Shown one piece after another: positions 16,416 through 25,077 of a DNA stretch of 64,000 bases. Each line of letters starts with the position of its first letter. Position 1 is the stretch's first letter. Position numbers and translations under genes: made by a program. The notes beneath the pieces were generated by a model that was not told the origin of the DNA, ran no database searches, and saw only the letters and a list, made by a program, of their open reading frames with translations. Origin of the DNA: JAFGBI01 sp964454025 (GTDB lineage: Bacteria; Myxococcota_A; Polyangia; Polyangiales; Polyangiaceae); NCBI GenBank assembly GCA_964454025.1, contig CAYVRP010000027.1, positions 13,998 through 77,997 of the forward strand, given 5' to 3'.

Positions 16416-18227
16416 TCAGTCCCATGGCGCCTCACCGCCGAGCAGCGCGTCGCGCAGCGCCTCGTCTCGCCACCGGTCCGCGCCGTTGTCGTAGATCGAC
16501 CAGTCGTGACCTGCTGGGAAATCGAAGTAGGTGTAGGCGAAGCCACGACTGAAGCACTCATCGCGCACGAACGACGCCCAGGCGACCCGCTCGGTCAGGC
16601 TGGGCACACCGTCGACGGCTCCCCACTCGTCGGCGACGACCGGCTTGTCGTGGGCGTCCGACCAGCGCTGCGCGGTGTCGAGCAGGCGCGTCACCGGACT
16701 CCGGTCCTCTTCCGACCCCGTCCAGTGAATGCCCGTGGCGCAACCGCTCCACCCCTGGTGCGTGTAGCAGAACGGCTCGTACGGATGCACCCCTCCCATG
16801 TAGTACTCGCCCGCTGCCGCTGGGATCGAGATGTCGAACAGCGATCCCTTCCCCCAGTTGGGTGGGCTGTAGAGGATGACGCGTGTGGGATTGGTCCGTC
16901 GCACGGCCTCCGTGAACGCGAGGTACCAGTCGGACAGGACCTCATCCAGGCCGTCGTGCGACTCGTTGATGGGCTGGAAGACGAGGCGATCCGAGTACCC
17001 CTGGTAGTGCTCGGCGATCTGGGTCCACAGGTTGACGAAGATCGTCTTGTACTCGTTGCTCCCGGTTTCGAAACCGCCGAGCTCGAAGAAGTTCAAGATC
17101 ACCACCAGATCGCGGTCGAGGAAGTCGTTCACACGTTGGTCCAGCTCGCTGAAGAACTCGGGAACCAGCGTGTTGTTCGGGTCGCTGCCGAAGTTCCGCA
17201 TTCCGCCGCTCTCATTCTGGACGAACGCCCATACCCGGACGGAGTCGAACCCGGCGTCGGCGATGACGTCCGCGTAGCGCGAGTCGTAGGTGGCTCCCCA
17301 ACCAGGAGCGCCGTTGAGTCGAAAGGCCTTGACGTTGAGGCCCCGTCCCATGCGATCCCGCAGGGACCACGGATCGAGCGGGCCCGTCGCGCCCCCGCCA
17401 GCTCCACCGGCCCCGCCCTCCGTGCCGGCGCTGCCGCCCGTGGCGCCCGCTGCACCACCGGCCCCGGATGCGCCCCCAGTCCCTCCCGTTTCGGCCGCGG
17501 CGACCTCGACGATGGAGCTTGCCTGATCGTGCCAGCCGCTGGCATCCCGGTACGTCGCGAAGATCTCCCAGCGACCGAGCGGGTCGGCCGCGGTGATGAG
17601 ACGCGACGCGGTGACCGTGAGGCTCTCCCCGGGGACCAGCGTCACCGCGGGATGGACGGGGGCGAGATCGAGGAAAGGACCGCCGTCATGAGTGCCGCCC
17701 GGCGGCCGCCCGGCGATCACGATCTGGTCAATCGTCATCGCCTCGGTGCCATCGTTCGTCACGGTGACCGACGCCGTGAGCGTGTCTCCCACGAAGACCG
17801 TGGTCTGGTCGAGGTAGGGCGCCGACACCGAGAGGTGCGGCCCGATCACTGGACTGCCGCCGGTGCTCGGGGCGCCGCCGGTGTTCAGGGCACCACCGGT
17901 GCTCAGACCGCCGCCGGTGCTCGGAGAGCCGCCGGTGCTCGGCACGCCGCCGGTGCTCGGGGCGCTGCCGGTGCTCGTGACCCCACCGCTGCTCGGAGCG
18001 CCGCCGGCGCTCGTCACGCCGCCCGTACCTGGGGCGCCTCCCGTGATCGCAGCGCTCTCGCCCCCGCTGACTGTGGGGGTCGAAGCGCCAACGCTCCCCG
18101 AGACGCCACCCGTGTCGGCAAGACCGCCGGTCGCTTCGTGGCCTCTGCCGTCAGCGGCCTCGGTCGAGCAGGCGACCAGCCCCACGTTCAGGACAGCGAG
18201 CGACAGCCTAGATCTGAGCCAGGTCAT
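16416..18227 (-). CDS. GH5-like cellulase lipoprotein
   Basis: 603 residues. Signal peptide with lipobox (NVGLVACS), long Gly/Thr linker repeats (about 25-128), then a module at about 130-245 closely similar to the one in the GH6 neighbour (TVTNDGTEAM, IAGRPPGGTH, LGRWEIFATYRDASGWHDQA). After a Gly-rich linker the catalytic domain starts near 280 (RGLNVKAFRLNG). The acid/base Glu is in QPINESHD, about residue 422, and the nucleophile Glu in ADEWGA, about 534; both are GH5 hallmarks. Probably an endoglucanase or mannanase. The ATG at 18227 sits 13 bp after AGGAG. It is co-directional with the GH6 gene, 150 bp upstream of it. Confidence 0.9.
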   Translation of the reverse strand: MTWLRSRLSLAVLNVGLVACSTEAADGRGHEATGGLADTGGVSGSVGASTPTVSGGESAAITGGAPGTGGVTSAGGAPSSGGVTSTGSAPSTGGVPSTGGSPSTGGGLSTGGALNTGGAPSTGGSPVIGPHLSVSAPYLDQTTVFVGDTLTASVTVTNDGTEAMTIDQIVIAGRPPGGTHDGGPFLDLAPVHPAVTLVPGESLTVTASRLITAADPLGRWEIFATYRDASGWHDQASSIVEVAAAETGGTGGASGAGGAAGATGGSAGTEGGAGGAGGGATGPLDPWSLRDRMGRGLNVKAFRLNGAPGWGATYDSRYADVIADAGFDSVRVWAFVQNESGGMRNFGSDPNNTLVPEFFSELDQRVNDFLDRDLVVILNFFELGGFETGSNEYKTIFVNLWTQIAEHYQGYSDRLVFQPINESHDGLDEVLSDWYLAFTEAVRRTNPTRVILYSPPNWGKGSLFDISIPAAAGEYYMGGVHPYEPFCYTHQGWSGCATGIHWTGSEEDRSPVTRLLDTAQRWSDAHDKPVVADEWGAVDGVPSLTERVAWASFVRDECFSRGFAYTYFDFPAGHDWSIYDNGADRWRDEALRDALLGGEAPWD

Positions 18228-19521
18228 TTCCCAAGTGTTCTCCTGCGTTTTTCCCACCGCTGGGGCCGCACCGACCGGTGCGGTCGATCTGCCTCGACCC
18301 GCTCGGCTCGACTCCGTGGCCTCGCGACGGGAAGCGCGGTCGAGCACACAGCGAGGATCCGAGCGGAGGTGGGTCATGGGCGATTGCCGGTCGAGTCTCC
18401 GGGGAGATCGCGGTACTGCCGTCGGAGGCGTGGGCAGCTCCGGGGCGCGCGGCGTCCCGGCAGCGGATCGCGCAGCGGCTCGTCTCGCGACCGCTGCCGC
18501 GCGTGTCGTCCGCAGCCTCACCGCACCCACCCACTGGAACACCCAGCACCACACCCACCGCCATCCGGAAGCCCACGTGCATGGTCGACACACTGTTCCC
18601 GCACGGAATGGAAGCGGTCCTCGTTTCGAGCAGAACGGAGTGCTTCGGCGTCACCACACCGCGGGCAACCGACCGCACCCATCCCCATTCCCCGCCAGAG
18701 GCGGCTACTTCGCAGGGCTCCCCCCGCCAGGCCGGTCGGGGCTGACCTCCGGGCGATGGCCGGCGATCGAGCGCGGAGGGGTGAGGCCGTCCGCGTCTTG
18801 GCGGAGGGCCTCGGTCGGACCTGCGGAGTCGCGCGCGACCTGTCGGCAAGCGCCGACCGGTCGTGCGTGCGGTGCGTCGGGCGGCTCGCCGGGCGGTGCC
18901 CGTGGGTCAGCGGTAAGGCGACGCACCGTGATGCCCGTGTCGCACACGATTGCTGCTCGCCTCGTCGAAGCGCGCGCCAAGGTTGCTCTCGTGGCGCGGA
19001 GTCCCGCGGCGGCCATGTCGACGGAAACGTCGCCGCGACCCCTCCCGTCGCGACGGACAACTCGCGCATGGGTTCGGGGCGGATCGCACCGCGAGCCCCG
19101 ACTTCCAGACGGCAGTCCGGTCGCGAAGATCGGGGGTCACCGAGATCTGCGCTCGGACCTCCTGGTCACTTGCCGGGAGCGCCCTCACGTCCGGCCGTGT
19201 CGGGTGTAGTCGCCGGGGCTTCGCGATCCGCCCCTCGGCCTGGACCCGGAGGAGGTCGAGGTAGCAGAGCGCGGTTCGCCGACGCACCGCGCGTCCGGTG
19301 CAGGAGCTCCCACGCCGCGTCCCGCTCGAGGCGCTCGCGGATCGCCGCTCGCCGCCGCTCCGTGAGTCGCGCCGGGGTGGTCGCCGCCGACTCGGCGGTC
19401 CTCTAAGCCGAGGGCGCGATTCACCCGACTGCCCGCTGATTCTATCGTTCAATCACCGATTGGCTCTGCCCGACCGTCGAGTACTCTTGACGCCCCCGCC
19501 CTGCCGCGACGGAGTCGGGGC
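18228..19521. other. 1.3-kb poorly coding region with gene remnants and a repeat
   Basis: This region lies between two divergent starts. I found no gene with start, ribosome site and consistent frame. On the minus strand about 19200-19380 there are coding-like fragments split between frames (ERRRAAIRERLERDAAWELL, then ALCYLDLLRVQAEGRIAKP), which suggests a decayed gene. The dispersed repeat copy 2 is at 18822-18944. The last 90 bp before 19522 are less GC-rich and may hold a promoter. Confidence 0.5.
18822..18944. repeat. dispersed repeat, copy 2 (partner at 9331-9453)
   Basis: Ungapped match of about 95% to 9331-9453 (six differences by eye in 123 bp). Upstream of 18822 only weak similarity to the 42-bp units remains, and downstream the copies diverge after GTCGCA. 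There is no terminal inverted repeat or obvious target duplication. Confidence 0.8.
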
Positions 19522-19959
19522 GTGTCTTTCGCACGCTCCCTGGTCGATGAGCTCGCCCTCGCCCTGCAACGCGAGCCCGCCCTGCTGCGGCTCGTCGCGG
19601 GGCGGCGTCGGGGGGGCAAGACCACGGCGGCCGAGCAGCTCTTCGAGCGGCTGGGTTGGTTCATCGTCTGCGCGGCGCCCGAGGCGCCGCTCCCGGGGAC
19701 GAACTGGGTGAAAACCCGAGGGCGTCTTGCGCGGCTGAAGAGGCCCGGCGCCGATCGCAAGGTGCTGCTGATCCTCGACGAGGTGCCGAGGGTGGTCGGC
19801 CAGAGCGGGTCCGTCGAGCGCAAGTGGGAGGAAGAGCGACGCACGAAGTGGCCGGTGTTGGCGGTGCGGCTCGGCTCCTCGGCCCTGCTCGGACACGAAG
19901 GCAAGAGCGAGAGCCTGGCCGGCGGCTCCCTGCTCCATTACCGACGAGGCGACGCTTGA
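19522..19959 (+). pseudogene. truncated AAA_14-type ATPase
   Basis: 145 residues from a GTG. The nucleotide loop is degraded (RRRGGKTTAAEQL where GPRQVGKTT is usual), then come an intact Walker-B-like LLILDEVPRVVG and the segment RLGSSALLGHEGKSESLAGGSLLHY. This matches the N-terminal AAA_14 core of DUF4143-type ATPases, where the wording is roughly LDEVQKV and GSSSLLL..ESLAGR. The family is normally about 350-450 residues; everything after the core is missing. The broken P-loop and truncation suggest a non-functional remnant, although the frame is open and its 3' end overlaps the next small gene. Confidence 0.65.
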
Positions 19960-20288
19960 ACGAGCCGAGGCTGATGGTCACCCTCGTGGTCGATGGTCGA
20001 GTGACCGTCCGCTACCAGACGGAGGATTGCGCCCCGATTCTGGCGCGGCTCGGCGGCCGCAGGAGCCAGGGGCAGTCAGCGTGGACCTACGATGCTCCGG
20101 ACGACAACCATCTGGCCTCCTTGCTGGGCGCCCTCCGCGATGCCGGGATCCCATTCGCAGGAGGCTCGAGCGGCTGGCCTCCTGCCGAGGTCTTCGCTCA
20201 TCTGCGACAGGGTGGGTTGCTTCAGGGCCGATTTCTGGAGGCGCTATGGCGCGGCCCCGAGCCAGGCTGGAGCGTGCGGGAGAGATAG
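19956..20288 (+). CDS. small hypothetical protein
   Basis: 110 residues from a TTG overlapping the preceding stop (TTGA), or 104 from the ATG at 19974. The sequence has natural composition (LVVDGRVTVRYQTEDCAPILARLG, WTYDAPDDNHLASLLGALRDAGIPF, PAEVFAHLRQGGLLQGRFLEALWRG) and probably forms a small alpha/beta fold. I do not recognise a family. The overlap with the ATPase remnant suggests the two were once a translationally coupled pair. No signal peptide or membrane segment. Confidence 0.58.
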   Translation: MNEPRLMVTLVVDGRVTVRYQTEDCAPILARLGGRRSQGQSAWTYDAPDDNHLASLLGALRDAGIPFAGGSSGWPPAEVFAHLRQGGLLQGRFLEALWRGPEPGWSVRER

Positions 20289-20911
20289 ATGCACCGGGGC
20301 GAAGGGCGCGGAGGAGCTCCGCGATCGTCGCGCCCGGCGACGTCGTCAACACCTCGAGGGCAGGCGCCAGGGAGCTCCGGTCCGCGCGCCGGGGCCGAGC
20401 CAGCTTTCGAGGCGGACGCCGAGCGCGAACCGCTCCCGGCGCTCGCTGGAGAGGTCTGCGTCGGGATCGGGGCAACGCCGCCGGGAGAAGCACGGCTTCG
20501 TCGATGCACGGCGTGGAGGGCGACCGGCCCAATCGTGCCGGCCAGCTCGACCGCGCGCTCGCCCGCTACTCCTCTCCCCGCCCGACCGACCTGGCGAGGA
20601 CCACGGGATCGTGGCCGAGCACCGCACTGACGAGCACCTCGACCGCGGGCTACGGCAAGGGTCGGCTGGCGGCAACCGCTCCGAGGACGAGCGAGCCAGG
20701 ACACGGACTCACGGCCTCATGCACCCGACCCCTGCGCCGCGGAACGACAACACAGCGGCTCCCGGGCTTGCCGGCGCTGAGGCCAGCGCGGCTCGGCATC
20801 GCAGGGTGCGACCGCTGCTGCCCGGCGAAAAGATGAGCCGGTACCGCGGCGGCGCGGCGTCTGCCGCGTCAGACCCGCCGGGACCTGGCAGCGGGCGAGC
20901 GAGGACACGAG
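20289..20911. other. 623-bp gap without a supported gene
   Basis: Frames on both strands are Arg/Pro/Ser-rich. A short minus-strand piece near 20570-20640 (EVLVSAVLGHDPVVLARSVGRGEE, then stop) looks like the end of a once-real protein, but nothing joins it upstream in one frame. No structure or repeat noticed. Confidence 0.45.
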
Positions 20912-22291
20912 ATGCGAATCGCGATGGTCATGGCCCGACTCGGCGTCGGGCTGGGCGCCGGCCTCGTCGCCTGTAGCGCCGAAACCGCTGGACGAGACAG
21001 CGCCGGTGGCCTCCCAAGCACGGGTGGCGCGACCGCGGACACCGGGGGGACGGGAAGCCTGGGCGGCGCCGGCACTGCCGGCGGGTCGGGCAGCGGCGGG
21101 GAGACGATCGCGGAGGGCGCGGCCAGCTCCGGGGGCGCGCCGTTCGGGGGCGCTCCGTTCGGTGGTAGCGGCGGCGGCGAGGTGACGCCGACCGGGGGTA
21201 CGACGCCCGTCGGCGGGACGACGGCGTCGGGGGGTACGACCGGTGGCCTGGCGACCGCCGGGACCGGCGCTTCCCAGGGGAGCCCCGGGGGCGGCGCGGC
21301 GGGCAGCAGCGAAGCCGCGCCGGGCGGGGGCACGACGCCCAGCGGTGGCGTGACCAGCGCCGGGGGCGTGGCCGGCGGAACGACTCCTCTGGCTGGCGCG
21401 AGCGGCAGCAGCGGTGCGGGCGGTTCCGGCGGAGCCGCCGGTGGCGGCGCCAGCGGCGCCGCGGGCCAGGGGCCCCAGGCGTGCCCGGACACGCTGGCCG
21501 CACTGGCGGCGGGGGACCACACCGCGACGCTGCAGCATGACGGGAGAGCTCGCACGTACCTCCTGCACGTCCCCTCGGGCGTGACGGGCACCGTGCCGAC
21601 GGCGCTGGTCCTGGATCTGCACGGTGCCGGGGGGAACGGCCGGCAGCAACGGCAGATGAGCGGCTGGGACGCCGTGGCGGATCGCGAGGGGTTCCTCGCG
21701 GTCTACCCGGACGGCATCGACGGCTACTGGAACGTGGACGACACTTGCTGTGGCACGGCCGGGAGAGAACGGATCGACGACGTCGGGTTCCTCCGAGCGA
21801 TCGTGGAGGAGCTGGGCCGAGCGAGCTGCATCGATCGACGGCGCATCTACGTGACCGGCTTCTCCAACGGGGGTGGGCTGACGCATCGCATGGGCTGCGA
21901 CGCGGCCGACCTGGTCGCGGCGATCGCGCCCTCGGACACGGATCTCCGAACCCAGCCCTGCCAGGCCTCGCGCCCCATCTCCATGATCGAATTTCGGGGG
22001 CTGGATGACACGTTGGAGCCCTACGAGGGCGGCGTCGTGGGCCCGCCGGGCGGGCAGTACGTCTCGCCCGGCGGCCCCGGCTCGCTGGCGCTCTGGGCCG
22101 AGATCAACGAGTGCACCGGCACGCCCGCCACGACGGAGCGGTACTGCGAAACCTACACCCAGTGCGCGGGCGGCGTGGAGACGACGCTGTGCTCGCTCCC
22201 CGGCGTGGGACACGGCTGCTACAACAACACGCTCGGGTTCGACGTCGCGAGCGTGGCCTGGAGCGTGTTCGAGCGCCAGCCGCTGCCGTAG
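20912..22291 (+). CDS. CE1-like esterase lipoprotein (feruloyl esterase / PHB depolymerase group)
   Basis: 459 residues. A short signal with lipobox (LVACSAE) is followed by about 150 residues of Gly/Ser/Thr linker, then a compact alpha/beta hydrolase. Features: VLDLHGAGGNGRQQ (oxyanion region), FLAVYPDGIDGYW, the nucleophile elbow GFSNGGG, and a likely catalytic His in LPGVGHGCY near the end. This order fits the LpqC/esterase-PHB depolymerase group, which includes feruloyl and acetylxylan esterases. With the GH5 and GH6 cellulases nearby, de-esterification of plant cell wall is the best guess. The ATG at 20912 is preceded by GAGGA. The many Pro and Cys residues suit secretion. Confidence 0.86.
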   Translation: MRIAMVMARLGVGLGAGLVACSAETAGRDSAGGLPSTGGATADTGGTGSLGGAGTAGGSGSGGETIAEGAASSGGAPFGGAPFGGSGGGEVTPTGGTTPVGGTTASGGTTGGLATAGTGASQGSPGGGAAGSSEAAPGGGTTPSGGVTSAGGVAGGTTPLAGASGSSGAGGSGGAAGGGASGAAGQGPQACPDTLAALAAGDHTATLQHDGRARTYLLHVPSGVTGTVPTALVLDLHGAGGNGRQQRQMSGWDAVADREGFLAVYPDGIDGYWNVDDTCCGTAGRERIDDVGFLRAIVEELGRASCIDRRRIYVTGFSNGGGLTHRMGCDAADLVAAIAPSDTDLRTQPCQASRPISMIEFRGLDDTLEPYEGGVVGPPGGQYVSPGGPGSLALWAEINECTGTPATTERYCETYTQCAGGVETTLCSLPGVGHGCYNNTLGFDVASVAWSVFERQPLP

Positions 22292-22357
22292 GCGCGCCGG
22301 TGGGCACGCCCGCGCCACCCTCCTCATCACCGGTCGCGGCCCCCGAGCTCGCCGGCC

Positions 22358-23209
22358 TCAATCGCCCGTGACCGCGCAGGGGCTAGGGGGCGGCGCCGCG
22401 TCGGTGGACCAGCAGGGTTGGTTGACCACGGCGGGCACCGGGCGCCGTTGCCACGGCATCCGCCAGAGGTACAGCGTGTGCAGGATCGTGCTCGCCGCCC
22501 CGTCCGTCTCGGGGGGGCCGTCGGGAGGGCCGGGCACGCGCAGGATCCGCGTGGGCCTCGCGCGGGGGATGTCGAATTCGTGAGACACGATCCGCGCCCC
22601 GGGCCGGAGCGCTTCGAGCTGCGGCACCAGCCGGTCGTTGAGCCGCGTCAGGAGGTAGAGGAAGACGACGTCGGCCGGGGACAGATCGAGGCTGAAGATG
22701 TCCGCGCGCTCGATCCGCACCAGGTGGTCGACCCCGTTGCGGCGGGCGTTGCCGCGCGCCTCGGCCACGCGGCGCGGATCGATGTCGACGCCGAACCCCC
22801 GGGCGCCGTACCGCTTCGCCGCGGTGACCAGGATGCGGGCGTCCCCGCAGCCGAGATCGTAGACGAGGTCGGTCGCCCTGACCTCGGCGAGCTCCAGCAT
22901 CACCTCGACGATGGGCTCCGGGGTGGCCCAGTACGGGACGTCGACGTGCGTCGTGGCGGACAGGGGCGCGGTCCGAGCCTCGGTGGTCGCAGGCGGCGCC
23001 GCGCCCGCCGCGCCCGCCGCGCCCGCCAACGCCGGGGCCACCGCGGCGCTCGCCGGCGCCGCGCCCGCTGCGCCCACGAGCGCGTCCGCGGCCGGCGCCG
23101 GGCGCGCGGATCTCGAGCCCGCCGCCGCGCAGCTCACCGCCGCGCCGAGCGCGGCCGTCGCGCACCAGCGCAGCGGCGCGGACGGCCCCGGCGAGAAGAA
23201 CGGCGCCAC
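22358..23209 (-). CDS. exported SAM-dependent methyltransferase-like protein
   Basis: 283 residues from the GTG at 23209; a longer frame starts at 23305. From the GTG the N-terminus is a lipoprotein-type signal (LRWCATAALGAAVSC) with an Ala-rich spacer. The domain from about residue 100 is a class I methyltransferase: VYDLGCGDARILV binds SAM, with GVDIDPRRVAEARGNA and VVFLYLLTRLN following, a family often annotated only as class I SAM-dependent. A periplasmic SAM enzyme would be odd, since SAM is cytoplasmic; either the signal is a membrane anchor or the start is further downstream. It lies 156 bp after the sulfur operon and may be its last gene. Confidence 0.78.
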   Translation of the reverse strand: MAPFFSPGPSAPLRWCATAALGAAVSCAAAGSRSARPAPAADALVGAAGAAPASAAVAPALAGAAGAAGAAPPATTEARTAPLSATTHVDVPYWATPEPIVEVMLELAEVRATDLVYDLGCGDARILVTAAKRYGARGFGVDIDPRRVAEARGNARRNGVDHLVRIERADIFSLDLSPADVVFLYLLTRLNDRLVPQLEALRPGARIVSHEFDIPRARPTRILRVPGPPDGPPETDGAASTILHTLYLWRMPWQRRPVPAVVNQPCWSTDAAPPPSPCAVTGD

Positions 23210-23365
23210 GCGGCGCAGGTTACCCCTTCCGGCCGCGGGCGCCGACGGGCCGCGCGGCGCGCCGCCCCCGGCGGCGCGGGGGGCGCCGACCTGGACGGCG
23301 ATCACGGCGCTGGAGCGGTGACCCCGCGCCGCCGCAGCAGGGGACCCGACCCGGCTCGTCCGCCC

Positions 23366-24556
23366 TCAGCCGCCGCAGCCGCCGCCGGTCCTCCGGGCGC
23401 CGCCGTCGAGACGCTTGACCTTGGCGACGAAGGCGGGGGCGGGGGCGCCGGGGGGCAAGCTCGGGGGACGGCTGAGCGGGTGCAAATCGCCGAGCGCGCC
23501 GAGGCGCGGCGGGGCCGCGTCCGCCGGGAAGAGGGCGATCCAGGCCGGCAGCCCGCCGGCGAGCACGTAGACATTCTCGACCCGGGCGCGCGCGAGCGCC
23601 CGGTAGGCGTCGAGCGCCGGCGCCTCGTCGGCCGCGACCAGCACGCGCACCACGTTCTTTCGGGGACCGCGCGCCGCCTCGACGACGTCGCCCTCGACGC
23701 GCCGCGCGTCGCGCAGGTGGAAGCGCTGGAAGGAGTCCTCGTCGCGCAGGTCCAGGATCTCGAGCGCGAGCGTGCGCTCGCGCATCAGCGCCGCCAGCTC
23801 GAGCGCGTCGATCTGCACCTGCCCGGCGGCGCTCGCCTGCTCCGCCCGCCCCGCCAGCTCCCGCGTCCGCAGGGGCTCGGTGACCGGCCACACCGCCGCG
23901 AGGAGCCCCGCCGTTCCCACGCGCCCCGCGGCGCCGAGATGGGCCGGGCGCAGCCCGCGCGGACGCGCGATCCCGGTCATCCAGCGCTCCACGAGTTCCC
24001 CGCCAGCGAAGAAGGCCAGCGCCAGCGCGAGCGCCAGCAGGACGACCACGGGCATCGGCAGGCCCAGCCACTCGTGCAGCGTCAGGCGCCCGTAGCTGCC
24101 GGCGTGGTTCCAGAACCCGTCGACCAGCGGCTCGGTGTAGCCGAAGAGCAGGATGCCGCCCATCACGCCGAGGACGAACAGCAGCCCATCGAGCTTGGCG
24201 GTGGCGGCGGCGACGAGCGCGGTGCCCGGGCAGTAGCCGCCCACGACGAAACCGACGCCGAAGATCAGCCCACCCACGATGCCGGAGCCGAGGTAGGTGG
24301 GGTTCACCCAGACCGCCTCGAAGTCGAGCAGGCCGAAGGTGGTCGCCGCCAGCACCAGCGTCATGGCGGTGATGATGGCGGTGAACATGACCTTGAGGAC
24401 GGTCATGTCGTTCAGATAGAACTGGTTGGTGAGCTTCTTGGCGCTGCCGAACCCGGCGCGCTCGAGCACGACGCCGAAGCCCACGCCGAGCAGGAGGTTC
24501 AGCGCCGGCTCCGCCGCGCGCCCGAGGCTCGAGACGTCGAGGGGTGCCAACGTCAT
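23366..24556 (-). CDS. YeeE/YedE sulfur permease fused to a rhodanese-like domain
   Basis: 396 residues. Residues about 1-215 hold several membrane helices with the YeeE/YedE signature GGYCPGTALVAAATAKLDG near 110; members import thiosulfate or other sulfur species through conserved cysteines. The C-terminal part (about 250-350) is a rhodanese fold (EILDLRDEDSFQRFHLRDARRVEG, VENVYVLAGGLPAWI), but the active-site Cys loop is replaced by RVLVAADEAPALDAY, so it lacks sulfurtransferase chemistry and may only bind a partner. The tail ends GGGCGG. The ATG overlaps the stop of the other YeeE gene (ATGA). Confidence 0.88.
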   Translation of the reverse strand: MTLAPLDVSSLGRAAEPALNLLLGVGFGVVLERAGFGSAKKLTNQFYLNDMTVLKVMFTAIITAMTLVLAATTFGLLDFEAVWVNPTYLGSGIVGGLIFGVGFVVGGYCPGTALVAAATAKLDGLLFVLGVMGGILLFGYTEPLVDGFWNHAGSYGRLTLHEWLGLPMPVVVLLALALALAFFAGGELVERWMTGIARPRGLRPAHLGAAGRVGTAGLLAAVWPVTEPLRTRELAGRAEQASAAGQVQIDALELAALMRERTLALEILDLRDEDSFQRFHLRDARRVEGDVVEAARGPRKNVVRVLVAADEAPALDAYRALARARVENVYVLAGGLPAWIALFPADAAPPRLGALGDLHPLSRPPSLPPGAPAPAFVAKVKRLDGGARRTGGGCGG

Positions 24557-25077
24557 CGCCAGAGCCTCCGCAGGGGGTAGGCCACGAGGTAGGCGCCGCC
24601 GAACACGGCGAACATGAAGGCCCAGCTCCCGGCCGCGAGCACCGCGCCCCCGGAGAGCGCCTGCCCCGACGTGCACCCGCGCGAGAGCTGAGTCCCCCAG
24701 CCGACGAGAAGCCCGCCGCCGAGGGCGAGCAGAACCCGCGCCGACGCCCCCAGGCGCGGGCCGCGCAGGAGCTCCGGCTTCACCCGCCCGGCGACGAGGC
24801 CCGAGCCGAGCCCGCCGAGGAACACGCCCAGCACCTCCCAGACCACCCAGTGCGAGAGCGCGGGGCGCGGGCCGCCGCCCAGGTTGGCGAAGAAGCTCCG
24901 CGTGTCCACCTGGGAGGGCATGACGAGGTCGAGCCCCGCCGTCACCAGCCGCGCGAGGCCACCGGACGCGCCGAGCCCGTGCCCCGTGAACAGGAGGGAG
25001 AGGAAGAGCACGACCCCGAGGGCGGCGCCGGCGGCGTACGGGTTCCAGAAGCGGCAAGCTCGGTCAGGATCGCTCAT
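24553..25077 (-). CDS. YeeE/YedE family membrane protein
   Basis: 174 residues with about four to five membrane helices and the conserved motif GWGTQLSRGCTSGQALSGGAVL near 125-147, whose Cys is the functional residue in YeeE-type sulfur carriers. With the next gene it forms the two-part YeeE/YedE arrangement seen in many proteobacteria, where two half-length proteins act together. Its start overlaps the cytochrome b gene by 14 bp and its stop overlaps the next start, so it is tightly coupled in the operon. Inferred role: uptake of thiosulfate or a related sulfur compound. Confidence 0.9.
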   Translation of the reverse strand: MSDPDRACRFWNPYAAGAALGVVLFLSLLFTGHGLGASGGLARLVTAGLDLVMPSQVDTRSFFANLGGGPRPALSHWVVWEVLGVFLGGLGSGLVAGRVKPELLRGPRLGASARVLLALGGGLLVGWGTQLSRGCTSGQALSGGAVLAAGSWAFMFAVFGGAYLVAYPLRRLWR

